From NCBI GenBank assembly GCA_002919305.1, contig PKFB01000033.1, positions 124,001 through 188,000 of the forward strand: 64,000 nt of DNA. Direction: 5' to 3'. Position 1 is the first letter of the stretch; the number at the start of each line of letters is the position of its first letter. Shown here in pieces: positions 1-9,298 of the stretch. Source of the stretch: Actinomycetales bacterium. GTDB taxonomy: Bacteria; Actinomycetota; Actinomycetes; Mycobacteriales; Micromonosporaceae. The translations under genes and the position numbers were made by a program. Under the pieces are notes generated by a model. The model ran no database searches, had not been told where the DNA came from, and saw only the letters and a program-made list of their open reading frames with translations.

Positions 1-1
1 G

Positions 2-505
2 GTGCACCTGGTCGACATGTACAACGCGTTGACGAGCGCGGACCTGGCCGACGGGGTTCACCCCAACGCCACCGGCTACGACAAGATGGCCGCCGCCTGG
101 TACAACGCCCTCAAGTCGGTACCGGGCAGCCTGGAAGGGGACATCTCACCGACCCTGTCCGACATTCCGTCGTCGCTGCCGTCCTCCGTCAGTCCACCGG
201 CATCTGTCTGCACCGCGACCTATCGGGTGATTAACTCCTGGGGCGACGGATTCCAGGCCGAGGTGCGGGTGGAGAACACCAGAACCACCACCCTCAACGG
301 CTGGACTGTCCGGATGACGTTGCCTGCTGGGCAGAGCATCTCCAGTCTCTGGAACGGAGTGGCCAGCGGCAGTAGCGGAACGATCAATGTCCGGAACGCG
401 CCGTATAACGGCATACTCGAGCCGAACACATCGACCACGTTCGGGTACGTCGCCAGCGGGAACAGCGTCAGCGTGCCCAGCATCATCAGCTGCTCCAGCC
501 CGTAA
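2..505 (+). CDS. SGNH/GDSL esterase, C-terminal part, with CBM2 (partial)
   Basis: This is the 3' end of a secreted carbohydrate-active esterase; the start lies before the window. The first 35 visible residues carry the last SGNH block (DGVHPNATGY), which supplies the catalytic Asp-x-x-His. A Ser/Pro-rich linker follows at about residues 45-68, then a complete family 2 carbohydrate-binding module to the end. The CBM2 is bracketed by two Cys residues and keeps the conserved Trp residues (SWGDGF, LNGWTV, LWNG). CBM2 modules bind cellulose or xylan, so the enzyme probably deacetylates plant polysaccharide outside the cell. The exact esterase family (CE2/CE3-like or other) cannot be told from the fragment. 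Confidence 0.85.
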   Translation: MHLVDMYNALTSADLADGVHPNATGYDKMAAAWYNALKSVPGSLEGDISPTLSDIPSSLPSSVSPPASVCTATYRVINSWGDGFQAEVRVENTRTTTLNGWTVRMTLPAGQSISSLWNGVASGSSGTINVRNAPYNGILEPNTSTTFGYVASGNSVSVPSIISCSSP

Positions 506-771
506 ATAACGGGCTCACGGTGTCGGCCATGACCCCTCAAGGGCCGGGAGCCGCTGTTTTAAGCGCCAGTGGAAGACAGAGAAAACCAGAGAAAGACGCG
601 CGGCGTCCCTGCGGCGGCATGGTTTTCAGGCCAGGCCCTGGGTGTCGTCTTATGTCGGTTTCTCGCTGGTGCGGGTTCGAAGGCTCCGTGGCGGGGTACC
701 GCCGAAGCAGGAGACGGGAGGTCCCTGACGGGTGAGTGGAGCAGAGCAACCAGGCGGCGAGAGGACACGAC

Positions 772-1911
772 ATGCGTGCCGTCGTATGGAAAGGGCCACG
801 AAGGGTCGCCGTACAAGAGTGCCCGGACCCGAAGCTGGAGGAACCCACTGACGCGATCATCCGGGTCACCGCGACCGCGATCTGCGGCAGTGATCTGCAC
901 CTGTACGACCACGGCGCCACCATGGGGATGAAGCCCGGGGACATCCTCGGTCACGAGGCGATGGGTGAGGTCGTCGAGGTCGGGGCCGAGGTGACCGGGT
1001 TACGCCCGGGGGATCGGGTCGTGGTGCCGTTCAACATCTCCTGTGGCCACTGCTATATGTGCCAGCGGCAGCTGTACAGCCAGTGCGAGACCACCCAGAA
1101 CCTCAAAGGGCGTAAGGGCGCCTCACTGTTCGGCTACACCCACCTGTACGGTGGGGTGCCTGGAGGGCAGGCGGAGTACTTGCGGGTGCCGCAAGCCCAA
1201 TTCGGGCCGATCCGCCTAGAGCAGAGCGATCCGGAAGCGGCGCTGCTGCTCTCCGACGTGCTACCCACCGCCTGGCAGGCGGTGGAGTACGCGGCGATAC
1301 CGCCCGAGGGGACCCTGGTGGTGTACGGGCTGGGGCCGGTGGGGCAGATGTGCGTGACCATGGCCCTGTTCCGAGGCGCGAGTCGTGTGATCGGTGTGGA
1401 TCGGGTACCTGAGCGGCTGGCGATGGCGCGTTGGTTCGGCGCTGACGTCGTGGACTACTCGCGGGTGTCCGATGTCACCGAGGTGGTGCGGGACCTCACC
1501 GATGGACGCGGCGCGGACTCGGTGATCGACGCGGTGGGCATGGACGCCGATGGTTCCTTCGCCGGCAAACTTCTGCAGACCCTGAAGGTGCAGCCGGACC
1601 GTTTTGTCGCATTGCATCAGGCGTTGGCATCGGTACGCCGCGGCGGCACCGTCTCCGTGATCGGGGTGTACGCGGCGTGGATGCTGTCGTTCCCGATCGG
1701 GGATCTGTTCGACAAGCAGATCGGGCTGCGGTGGGGGCAGGCCAATGTTCGACGGTGGTCCGATGAGCTGCTGAGCTTGCTCCGGAACGGAGACCCGCTC
1801 CGCGCCGGAGATCTGATCACCCACCACGGCTCGCTGGAGGACGCCCCGTCGCTGTACCAGTGTTTCCGGGACAAGCGTGACGGCATCGTGAAAGCAGTCA
1901 TGCAGCCTTAA
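772..1911 (+). CDS. Zinc-dependent alcohol dehydrogenase (MDR family)
   Basis: A medium-chain zinc alcohol/formaldehyde-type dehydrogenase of about 379 residues. The N-terminal GroES-like half has the catalytic zinc motif ICGSDLH and GHEAMGEV. A four-Cys structural zinc lobe (SCGHCYMCQRQLYSQC) follows, then the Rossmann half with GLGPVG. The long TTQNLKGRKG...GGVPGGQAEYLRVP stretch resembles glutathione-independent formaldehyde dehydrogenase-like members, so an aldehyde substrate is possible. I chose the ATG at 772, which sits behind GAGAGG, over an in-frame GTG at 736. It opens a block of stress and energy genes. Its physiological substrate is not determined. Confidence 0.88.
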   Translation: MRAVVWKGPRRVAVQECPDPKLEEPTDAIIRVTATAICGSDLHLYDHGATMGMKPGDILGHEAMGEVVEVGAEVTGLRPGDRVVVPFNISCGHCYMCQRQLYSQCETTQNLKGRKGASLFGYTHLYGGVPGGQAEYLRVPQAQFGPIRLEQSDPEAALLLSDVLPTAWQAVEYAAIPPEGTLVVYGLGPVGQMCVTMALFRGASRVIGVDRVPERLAMARWFGADVVDYSRVSDVTEVVRDLTDGRGADSVIDAVGMDADGSFAGKLLQTLKVQPDRFVALHQALASVRRGGTVSVIGVYAAWMLSFPIGDLFDKQIGLRWGQANVRRWSDELLSLLRNGDPLRAGDLITHHGSLEDAPSLYQCFRDKRDGIVKAVMQP

Positions 1912-1982
1912 GGCCGGGGTCATTGGGTACGCGGCTTAAAACCTGACCGCCGGTGGAGAAAGACGCGTAGACACCTGAACGA

Positions 1983-2016
1983 GCCTTCGCCTCACCCGGC
2001 GGTGAGGGGAGAAGGC
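1983..2016. terminator. Hairpin between convergent genes
   Basis: An imperfect inverted repeat (GCCTT..CCTCACC / GGTGAGG..AAGGC with a 4-nt loop) lies between the convergent dehydrogenase and stress-protein genes. It probably terminates one or both. No U tract is present, which is common in high-GC actinobacteria. Confidence 0.55.
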
Positions 2017-2089
2017 CGTTCGCGCATCAGCTCCTTCTCTTAACTTAAGTTGTCCTCTTGTGGGATCCCCGTGTGACGGGCGTCGAGTG

Positions 2090-2638
2090 TTACTGCGGTG
2101 AGATGTAGCTGCCTCGTCCAGGGCCACCCGCCATGGTCAAAAGCGCGGCCGCGCGGTCGGAGAGTTCCGCGTTGACCAGGACGTCATAACTGCTGGCCTG
2201 GAGGCCGCTGATGGATGAGAAGTCCCGCCGTCCTCCGGTGAGCGAGTGACTGAGCATCCCCAGCAGGAGCCCAAGGACCGCACCGATGAGGGCGCCGTAC
2301 AACGCCAGCAGCAGACTGGAGATGAGCGGGTTCACCCAGTTAAACAGACCAAACAGCCACCCGAACAGCGCACCGATGATGGCGCCGGTCGCCGCGGACT
2401 GCAGACCCGCGCGCCACCAGTTCAAACGGCCCGTGACCTGCTCCACGGTCGTCAGACCCCGGCCGACGATCGCCGTGTGTTCCACAGGGAAACCCTGATC
2501 GGACAGAAAGTCCACGGCTCGCTCCGCGTCGGCGTAGCGGGAGTAGGAGGCGACCACCACCTGTCCGGTGGGTCTTCCCTGACCGACTGGGAAGCCGGTT
2601 GGTTGAACGGCTGGTCGGTCGTGCCGTGATTGCGTCAT
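2090..2638 (-). CDS. YflT/GSP17M-like general stress protein with glycine-rich membrane segment
   Basis: The N-terminal 30-75 residues (VVVASYSRYADAERAVDFLSDQGFPV) match the heat-induced stress protein YflT/general stress protein 17M domain. A hydrophobic glycine-rich region follows at about residues 85-135 and looks like two glycine-zipper membrane helices, then a hydrophilic tail. I chose the ATG at 2638 because GGGAGG lies 9 nt upstream. The gene lies downstream of the histidine kinase on the same strand with a gap of about 220 bp. The family is stress-induced; its molecular role is unknown. Confidence 0.75.
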   Translation of the reverse strand: MTQSRHDRPAVQPTGFPVGQGRPTGQVVVASYSRYADAERAVDFLSDQGFPVEHTAIVGRGLTTVEQVTGRLNWWRAGLQSAATGAIIGALFGWLFGLFNWVNPLISSLLLALYGALIGAVLGLLLGMLSHSLTGGRRDFSSISGLQASSYDVLVNAELSDRAAALLTMAGGPGRGSYISPQ

Positions 2639-2857
2639 CGTGATCACTCCTCCCGGGAGGTAACCCAAGAGGAATGCCCGCAGCAGGCCGAATTAATCGG
2701 CGACACCACCGTTGTTGTTTTATTTCTGCGACATGCACCGGTACGCGCAGGCGCTGCTGGGCCTGATCTCGCTTGCGCCCTGCGCCTTGCTGTCAGAGCG
2801 GAGCGGCGTACCCCTCGATGTGTGGTTCGATAGGGCGATTGCGTCGATGTGGGGCGA

Positions 2858-4618
2858 TCAGGTGGTCAGCGGTACGCACCACCGGATGACGGTGCCGCCC
2901 TGAGGACCCGGGCCGACCTCGAACACTCCGCCGAGCCGAGCGGCGCGTTCCCCCATGGTCCGCAACCCACCCCGAGGAGCGGCTCCCTGGGTGCCACGGC
3001 CGTTGTCAGCGACGGTGAGCACCAAGGCGTCGTCGATAACCTCGACCCTGACCTCGGTCTGGGTGGCCTGCGCGTGACGGGCGACGTTGGACAACGCCTC
3101 ACGCAGCACCGCCAGCAGTTGAGGCCGGACAGAAGACGGCACCGCCTGCTCCACCGGCCCGGAAATGGTCAACTGTGGGGTAAAGCCCAAGGTGTTGCGG
3201 GCGCTGTCGACGACCGTCCGGATCTCGGCGCGCAGGTTGCCGTCGCTGACGCTGCGCAGCTCGAAGATGCTGGCTCGGATGTCGCGGATCGTGGCGTCCA
3301 GCTCATCCACCGTGTTGTTGATCAGCTCGGCCACCCGCGGGTCGGAGGTGATGTTGAGCGCGTTTTGGAGCCGCAGCCCGGTCGCGAACAGCCGCTGAAT
3401 GACCAGGTCGTGCAGGTCACTGGCGATCCGGCCGCGGTCCTCCATCACCGCCAGGGAAGCCTGTACAGCCTGAGCTCGTGCCCGCTCCAGCGCCAGGGCG
3501 GCTTGACCGGCGAAGGTCGCCACCATGCTGGCGTCCGCCGGGAAGCCCAGCGACATAGATTTACGCGGGGTGGTGACCAGGAGCACCCCGTGCGCCTCCT
3601 CCACGGTCGCCAGCGGCACCAGGATCGCCGGCCCGTCCGGCATGGCTTGCGGCCAGGAGGTGATCTTCCCGACGTCGTCCACGATCAACTGACGGCGTTC
3701 GGTCACCACCTTGCCCAGCGCGTCATCCCGCAGGGGCAGACGAGTACCCACCAGGTTGTGCACCTTCTCACCGGCGGCGACCTCCACCACCAGCTCGTTC
3801 TGCCCAGGACTGGCCAGCAGCACCATCGCCAGGTCACCTTCGGCGACCTCACGGGCCCGCCGGGCCACCAGGTCCAGCGCCGCGGTCTGATCCACCTCAC
3901 CCAGCAACACGTCGGTGATCTCAGCGGCGGCCTCCAACCATCGCTGCCGCTGCTTACCCTCCGCGTACAGGCGGGCGTTGTCGATGGCCACCCCGGCGGC
4001 GGTGGCCAAGGCGGTCAGGAGCTGTTCGTCTTCGAGCGTGAACTCGTCGGCTCCCTGCTTCTCGGTGAGGTACAGGTTCCCAAAGACCCGGTCCCGGGTC
4101 CGCACCGGCGCCCCGACGAAGCTCTTCATCGGGGGGTGGTTGGGAGGGAACCCCACCGAGGCGGGGTGGGTGGTCAGGTCCCGCAGCCGAATCGGATGCG
4201 GCTCCTTGATCAGCAGCCCCAGAATGCCGTGCCCGTGGGGCGGCCCTCCGATCTTGGCGCGCTCCTCAGGGGTGAGACCGAGGGAGCGGAATGCGATCAA
4301 ACGCTGGTCAGGGCCGATGACCCCGAGGGCGGCGTACCGGGCGTCGAGGAGTTCACAGGCAGCGGTGAGGATTCGGTCCAGGATGGTGTCCAGGTCCAGA
4401 TTGCTACCGATGCTGACGACCGCGTCCAACAGGCGCCGAATTCGTTTCCGGTCCGCCGTGATCTTCCGGGCCCGTACGAGAAGCTCATCGAGCAGATCAT
4501 CAAGTTCGACATGCTCCAAGGAGGACAGGCCTAGATCCGAGACCGGCCACGAGTCCTGCGACTCCCGCTGTCCCACACGGCCAGTGTAGACAGCGGGAAT
4601 GTGAGGAGATTTCCTCAT
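2858..4618 (-). CDS. DevS/DosS-like two-GAF sensor histidine kinase
   Basis: A cytoplasmic sensor kinase of 586 residues. Two GAF domains (about 60-205 and 225-375) precede a HisKA_3 dimerisation helix with phospho-acceptor H403 (DLHDLVIQR) and an HATPase domain with N-box N511 (REALSNVARHA) and DNGRG. The first GAF carries HPASVGFPPNHPPMKSF, the DevS/DosS signature; H161 there is the likely equivalent of the haem-ligating His of mycobacterial DosS, so oxygen, NO or redox sensing is plausible. No response regulator gene is adjacent or elsewhere in the window. The gene content around it (universal stress proteins, PPDK, ADH) resembles a DosR-type dormancy regulon. The start is uncertain because no clear Shine-Dalgarno is seen. 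Confidence 0.9.
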   Translation of the reverse strand: MRKSPHIPAVYTGRVGQRESQDSWPVSDLGLSSLEHVELDDLLDELLVRARKITADRKRIRRLLDAVVSIGSNLDLDTILDRILTAACELLDARYAALGVIGPDQRLIAFRSLGLTPEERAKIGGPPHGHGILGLLIKEPHPIRLRDLTTHPASVGFPPNHPPMKSFVGAPVRTRDRVFGNLYLTEKQGADEFTLEDEQLLTALATAAGVAIDNARLYAEGKQRQRWLEAAAEITDVLLGEVDQTAALDLVARRAREVAEGDLAMVLLASPGQNELVVEVAAGEKVHNLVGTRLPLRDDALGKVVTERRQLIVDDVGKITSWPQAMPDGPAILVPLATVEEAHGVLLVTTPRKSMSLGFPADASMVATFAGQAALALERARAQAVQASLAVMEDRGRIASDLHDLVIQRLFATGLRLQNALNITSDPRVAELINNTVDELDATIRDIRASIFELRSVSDGNLRAEIRTVVDSARNTLGFTPQLTISGPVEQAVPSSVRPQLLAVLREALSNVARHAQATQTEVRVEVIDDALVLTVADNGRGTQGAAPRGGLRTMGERAARLGGVFEVGPGPQGGTVIRWCVPLTT

Positions 4619-4918
4619 GGAGAGGGTGTGGGTGCGGTGACGGGATCAGCGTGGAGGCGGTGTGCCATGGCGGGCGCCGCTCATCGCCGCCAGTGTCGAT
4701 AACGATCGGGGCGCCCGGGCGTACCCCGGTCAGGGCGCCCGGATGCGGCGTACACGCCGGGTCCCGGCCATCGGCGGATGACCGGGACCCGATTGGGGAA
4801 CCCATCTGGATGGGGTTCGGGGTATCCGAACGGGCTTGTGATCGAGAATGCCTAGTTGAGAGTGCCTAGCTGAGAGTGCCTAAGGTGCCTCCGTCGTCGC
4901 CTCCAATCGGTGAGAGCC
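4619..4918. other. Gap with 9-bp hairpin and 14-nt tandem repeat
   Basis: This 300-bp stretch lies between the DoxX-like gene and the kinase, both on the minus strand. It holds a perfect 9-bp inverted repeat at 4759-4790 (GGGTCCCGG / CCGGGACCC), which may terminate the DoxX-like gene. Three tandem copies of a 14-nt unit (GAGARTGCCTAG + 2) lie at 4844-4885. No convincing gene is present. Confidence 0.6.
4844..4885. repeat. Three tandem 14-nt repeats
   Basis: Copies at 4844-4857, 4858-4871 and 4872-4885 share the core GAGAGTGCCTA; the first has one substitution. They lie just downstream of the DoxX-like stop codon. The function is unknown. Confidence 0.85.
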
Positions 4919-5503
4919 TTACCTGAGGAACGGGAACCGTCGGACCAGCGGGGTCTGAGCCCACCACCGGCCGAGGCCCCAGGTGTCACCCGCCCTGGCC
5001 ACGGCGAGTCCGACCACCAGGATCGCCATGATGATGTGGTCGTCGATGAGCGGGTTGGTTTCGGGAGGCAGCGCCACCGACCACATCATCACCAACAGCA
5101 GCGCGCCGGTGATGCCCGCGATCCACATACCGATCCCGGCCAGCAGCGCGAGACCGATCCCCGCCAAACCGATCATGAACAGCCAGTCGGCCCAGCCAGC
5201 CCCGGCGATGCTCCGGTAGAAATCGGCGAACGGGCCGCTTGCGGCGTTGCTCAAAAAGCCCCGGGTGGGTTCTCCACCCCTGATCCACGCGGCCTCCGAT
5301 GGGGTGGCGAACCCCAGCCCGAAGGTCTTGTCCACAAACGCCCACAGGAAAATCCAGCCAGTCGCGATCCGGGCGATCGCCCAGATGTAGGACGCGGTGT
5401 CCTGACGGGCGGGGGCGGTGTCGGCCGGTCGCTGTCTCGTCAGGGCAGGGCGGTCATCGCGCGTCGGTGGATCCGACCGGTGTAGTCGTGTCAGCGCCGC
5501 CAT
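4919..5503 (-). CDS. DoxX-like integral membrane protein
   Basis: A 194-residue protein with a hydrophilic N-terminus (about 45 residues) followed by four hydrophobic helices, starting at TASYIWAIARIATGWIFLW. The helix pattern and the DKTFGLGFATP / GGEPTRGFL loops match the DoxX/thiosulfate-quinone oxidoreductase-like family of actinobacteria. AAGGAG lies 7 nt before the chosen ATG at 5503. It is divergent from PPDK across a region rich in inverted and direct repeats, so the two may share regulation. The electron donor or true function cannot be read from sequence. Confidence 0.75.
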   Translation of the reverse strand: MAALTRLHRSDPPTRDDRPALTRQRPADTAPARQDTASYIWAIARIATGWIFLWAFVDKTFGLGFATPSEAAWIRGGEPTRGFLSNAASGPFADFYRSIAGAGWADWLFMIGLAGIGLALLAGIGMWIAGITGALLLVMMWSVALPPETNPLIDDHIIMAILVVGLAVARAGDTWGLGRWWAQTPLVRRFPFLR

Positions 5504-5932
5504 CGTCGTCTCCTTGAACTCCCGCCGTCGTGGGATCCCGATGGCCGTCGACCTGGTCGACTTGGTCGTCGTGCTGGTCGTCGGGGTTCCCTGTGACACT
5601 TCCAGTCAACGACGCGTGAACGCTGGCCGGCAGGACCGAATGACCGCGCCGCGCGGACCCAATGACCTGTCCCGGGACAGGACTTGGTCATCCACAAGGT
5701 CCCGGACCGTCAGCCACGAGGTCCCGGACACGGGGGTCCTTGGGCTCTGTCTACGCAGGTGAGGGCGGTTGAGGATCGCTCTCAGCGGGCAACGGACACA
5801 GTGAGGGCTCCAAGAGTGAGGGCCCTGAGGAAGCCCGACCCGATAAGTCGACAGCAGCCGTAAGCGGCCCGGCGCCACAGCAGGTGTTGGCCGCGGAGCC
5901 AACGAACCCATCAGGGGTGTGAGGTGGCGACG
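5504..5932. promoter_or_regulatory. Divergent promoter region with palindrome and direct repeats
   Basis: No gene is visible here. Features are a 14-bp perfect palindrome CTGTCCCGGGACAG at 5667-5680, flanked by TGACC (5663-5667) and GGTCA (5686-5690), and two exact copies of AGGTCCCGGAC at 5697-5707 and 5719-5729. The copies are 22 bp apart, so they lie on one face of the helix. The arrangement suggests operator sites controlling the DoxX-like gene and PPDK. Confidence 0.55.
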
Positions 5933-8596
5933 ATGCACAAGTACGTCTACAGCTTCGCCGAGGGTAACCGCCACATGGCGGATCTCCTGGGTGGTAAGGG
6001 CGCCAACCTGGCCGAGATGACTCGGATGGGGCTGCCGGTGCCGCCGGGATTCACCATCACCACCGAAGCGTGCCGGTGGTACCTGCGTACCGGCGCTGTT
6101 CCCGATGGTCTCTTCGACGAGGTGCTCGACCACCTGAGGGAGCTGGAGGCCTGTTTAGGGAAGACCTTAGGGGACCCCCGGCAGCCTCTGCTGGTCTCGG
6201 TGCGCTCCGGTGCCCGCTACTCCATGCCCGGCATGATGGACACGATCCTGGACATCGGGCTCAACGACACCACCGTCCGGGGTCTGGCCGCCGCCAGCGG
6301 CGATGAGCGTTTCGCCTGGGACTCCTACCGGCGGCTCATCCACATGTTCGGCACCACTGTGTGTGGGATCCCTGGCCAGCCGTTCGCGCAGCTGATCGCG
6401 GACGCCAAACGGGAGCGGGGAGTCAACAGCGACGCCGACCTGACCGCGGAGGATCTGCGGAATCTGGTCGAAGCCTACAAAAAGGTCTTCTACGAGCACA
6501 CCGGCTATGACTTTCCGCAGGCGCCTCATGAGCAGCTCAACCTCGCCATCATGGCGGTGTTCAACTCCTGGAACTCCGAACGCGCCGTGATCTACCGACG
6601 CCAGGAGCGGATCCCTCATGACCTGGGCACCGCGGTCAACGTGGTTGCGATGGTGTTCGGCAACCTGGGACCGGACTCAGGGACCGGGGTGGCCTTCACC
6701 CGGGACCCCGCCACCGGGGCGGCCGGTGTCTACGGGGACTACCTGCCCAATGCCCAAGGAGAGGACGTGGTCGCGGGGGTCCGGGACCCGGTGCCGTTGC
6801 AGGAGCTGGAGCGCATCGACCCACGCAGCTTCGTCCAGCTCAAAGAGATCATGTCCCGCTTGGAAGCGCACTACCGGGACATGTGCGACATCGAGTTCAC
6901 CATCGAACACGGCAAGCTGTGGATGTTGCAGACCCGGGTGGGCAAACGCACGCCCGCCGCAGCATTCATCATCGCGGCGCAACTGGCCGAGGAGGGCCTC
7001 ATCAGCCTCGATGAGGCGCTGGGACGGGTCACGGGCGCGCAGTTGGCGCACCTGATGTTCCCCAGCTTCGATCTGACCGGGGCGGAGACACCCATCGCGC
7101 GTGGCGTACCCGCCTCTCCCGGGGCCGCGGTGGGGCAGGTGGTCTTCGACTCCGCCCGCGCCGCCGAAGCGACCACGGATGTAATTCTGGTACGGCGGGA
7201 AACCAACCCCGACGACCTGCCCGGCATGATCGCCTCCCGGGGGATTCTCACCAGCCGCGGCGGTAAGACCTCCCATGCAGCGGTGGTGGCCCGTGGCATG
7301 GGGATCACCTGCGTGTGCGGCGCCGAGGCCATCGACATCGACCCCGAGGGGCGAAAGTTCACCGTCAACGGGGTCGTGGTGCAGGAAGGCGACATCATCT
7401 CCGTCGACGGCACCACCGGCCATGTCTATCTCGGCCAGGTGCCGGTCCGCCCGTCGGAGGTGGTCCGCCTGTTTGAAGGCACCCTCGCCCCGGACAGCTC
7501 CCCACTCACCACTGCGGTGCACCGGCTGATCAGCCACGCCGACCGGGTACGCCGGCTGAAGGTATACGCCAACGCCGACACCCCCGAGGACGCCACCCGG
7601 GCGCGGCGGTTCGGCGCGGTCGGGGTCGGGCTGTGTCGAACCGAGCACATGTTTCTCGGGGAACGCCGCGCATTGGTGGAGCGGCTGATCCTCGCCGAGG
7701 ATTCCGCGAGCCAGCAGGCGGCGTTGGATGAGCTGCTGCCGGTACAGCGGCAGGATTTCATCGAGATTTTCCGCGCCATGGACGGGCTTCCCGTGGTGGT
7801 CCGGTTACTGGATCCGCCGCTGCATGAGTTTCTACCGCCCTTGGAGGAGCTCAGTGCCCGGGTAGCGGTCGCTCAGGCCCGAGGGGACGACCCTGGGCGG
7901 GATGCGCAGCTGCTGGCGGCGGTGCGTCGGATACACGAGGCCAATCCGATGCTCGGGCTGCGGGGAGTGCGGCTCGGGCTGGTCATCCCTGGCCTGTTCG
8001 CTATGCAGGTGCGGGCCGTGGCCGAGGCCGCGGCGGCGCGGATTCGGGAAGGCGGCGATCCGCGCCCCGAGATCATGGTGCCCCTCGTCGCCACCGTCCA
8101 AGAGCTGGAGGTGGCCCGTGCCGAGGCCCAGCGGATTTTGGCGGAGGTGCCGGACGCGCCAAAGATCCCGGTGGGGACGATGATCGAAGTTCCCCGGGCG
8201 GCTTTGACCGCGGGTGAGATCGCCTCTGACGCTGATTTCTTCTCCTTCGGCACCAATGATTTAACCCAGATGACGTGGGGTTTCTCCCGCGACGATGTGG
8301 AAGGCACGTTCTTCCCCCGGTATCTGGATCTGGGGATCTTCGCGACCTCCCCGTTTGAGTCACTGGATCGGACCGGTGTCGGCCGCCTGATCACGATCGC
8401 GGTGACGGAGGGGCGGAACACCGAGCCTGAGCTGCCGATAGGGGTCTGCGGTGAGCACGGTGGCGACCCCGAATCGGTGCGCTTTTTCGAAGCGGCTGGC
8501 CTCACATACGTGTCGTGCTCCCCGTTCCGGGTTCCCATCGCGCGCTTGGAAGCCGGGCGCGCCGTGGTCCTGGCCGCCCCGGACGAGTCGCGGTGA
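5933..8596 (+). CDS. ppdK: Pyruvate, phosphate dikinase
   Basis: It interconverts pyruvate + ATP + Pi and PEP + AMP + PPi. At about 887 residues it has the full family length: an ATP-grasp domain at the N-terminus (GGKGANLAEMTRMGLPVPPGF; SVRSGARYSMPGMMDT), the phospho-histidine swivelling domain with H448 in GGKTSHAAVVARGMG, and the C-terminal PEP/pyruvate TIM barrel ending in CGEHGGDPESVRFF. Start choice is ambiguous between GTG 5924 and ATG 5933; GTGAGG sits 8 nt before the ATG. In this stress block it could recover PEP, or conserve energy with pyrophosphate, under low oxygen. That role is inferred. Confidence 0.96.
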   Translation: MHKYVYSFAEGNRHMADLLGGKGANLAEMTRMGLPVPPGFTITTEACRWYLRTGAVPDGLFDEVLDHLRELEACLGKTLGDPRQPLLVSVRSGARYSMPGMMDTILDIGLNDTTVRGLAAASGDERFAWDSYRRLIHMFGTTVCGIPGQPFAQLIADAKRERGVNSDADLTAEDLRNLVEAYKKVFYEHTGYDFPQAPHEQLNLAIMAVFNSWNSERAVIYRRQERIPHDLGTAVNVVAMVFGNLGPDSGTGVAFTRDPATGAAGVYGDYLPNAQGEDVVAGVRDPVPLQELERIDPRSFVQLKEIMSRLEAHYRDMCDIEFTIEHGKLWMLQTRVGKRTPAAAFIIAAQLAEEGLISLDEALGRVTGAQLAHLMFPSFDLTGAETPIARGVPASPGAAVGQVVFDSARAAEATTDVILVRRETNPDDLPGMIASRGILTSRGGKTSHAAVVARGMGITCVCGAEAIDIDPEGRKFTVNGVVVQEGDIISVDGTTGHVYLGQVPVRPSEVVRLFEGTLAPDSSPLTTAVHRLISHADRVRRLKVYANADTPEDATRARRFGAVGVGLCRTEHMFLGERRALVERLILAEDSASQQAALDELLPVQRQDFIEIFRAMDGLPVVVRLLDPPLHEFLPPLEELSARVAVAQARGDDPGRDAQLLAAVRRIHEANPMLGLRGVRLGLVIPGLFAMQVRAVAEAAAARIREGGDPRPEIMVPLVATVQELEVARAEAQRILAEVPDAPKIPVGTMIEVPRAALTAGEIASDADFFSFGTNDLTQMTWGFSRDDVEGTFFPRYLDLGIFATSPFESLDRTGVGRLITIAVTEGRNTEPELPIGVCGEHGGDPESVRFFEAAGLTYVSCSPFRVPIARLEAGRAVVLAAPDESR

Positions 8597-9298
8597 CGGG
8601 CGCCCAGACTGCGGCAGGGGCGCCCCTCTCCCAGGTGGGGTGACGCGGCGTACCGCCGTATTCCTCTCCACCACCGACGGTTTACGGCAACGACGACACC
8701 GATGGCGTGGAGCAACAGCGTGAGATGTTTTTAATGACGAAAAACCATAAATGCTAATAACTCCGACTATATTGGGTGAACCGGCGGCTGTGGGCAGTGA
8801 ACAGCGAGGGAACGCGCGTTCCGTCCGTGGGCGCGAATGGGTTTCTCCTCCCCCCATCACCCCGGTTCGAGATGTCACCCGATGGCGACGGAAATCCCTA
8901 TCTGGGTTCCGTCGTCTCCCCAGTGTGGAGGTGAGATCACCGAGGAGTCGACGGGAAGGGCTCACGTCACACCCCCACCAGGGCGAATCCGACGCGATTC
9001 CTGGGTAGCCACCCAGTGCGGGCGCCGGCCTCGCGTAGCGGTCCCGGCTCGGCTTTTGTCCGGCACGGCAGGTACACGTCGGGACACGATGGGTACCTGA
9101 CAGGGGTGACGTCAAGGGGTCGGCGGGCCCCGTGACGTCAGGGTTGGGGCTGACGTGGACGACACGCGCGGCGTGGAGTACCCGGCCGCTCCACACCGCA
9201 CACACCCAACGCGCAGACAGCGGACCGGTGATCCAGGCAGCGGGGGAGAAGCGGATCACCAGGGATGACAGGGGATGAGCGGATCAGGGGGGATCACG
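8597..9298. other. 700-bp gap with hairpins, AT-rich patch and TGACGTCA pair
   Basis: No supportable gene. It contains a stem GGGCGCC/GGCGCCC (8598-8625) just after PPDK, probably its terminator, and an AT-rich patch at about 8727-8775. A perfect hairpin lies at 8886-8914 (CGACGGAA / TTCCGTCG with inner CCC/GGG). Two TGACGTCA palindromes lie at 9107-9114 and 9133-9140, with a half copy at 9151. The latter may be regulator sites for the downstream universal stress gene. Confidence 0.5.

Noticed and set aside
2849..4534. A long plus-strand open frame opposite the histidine kinase
   Set aside because: It is the antisense of a clear GAF kinase in high-GC DNA; its translation is low-complexity and matches no family.
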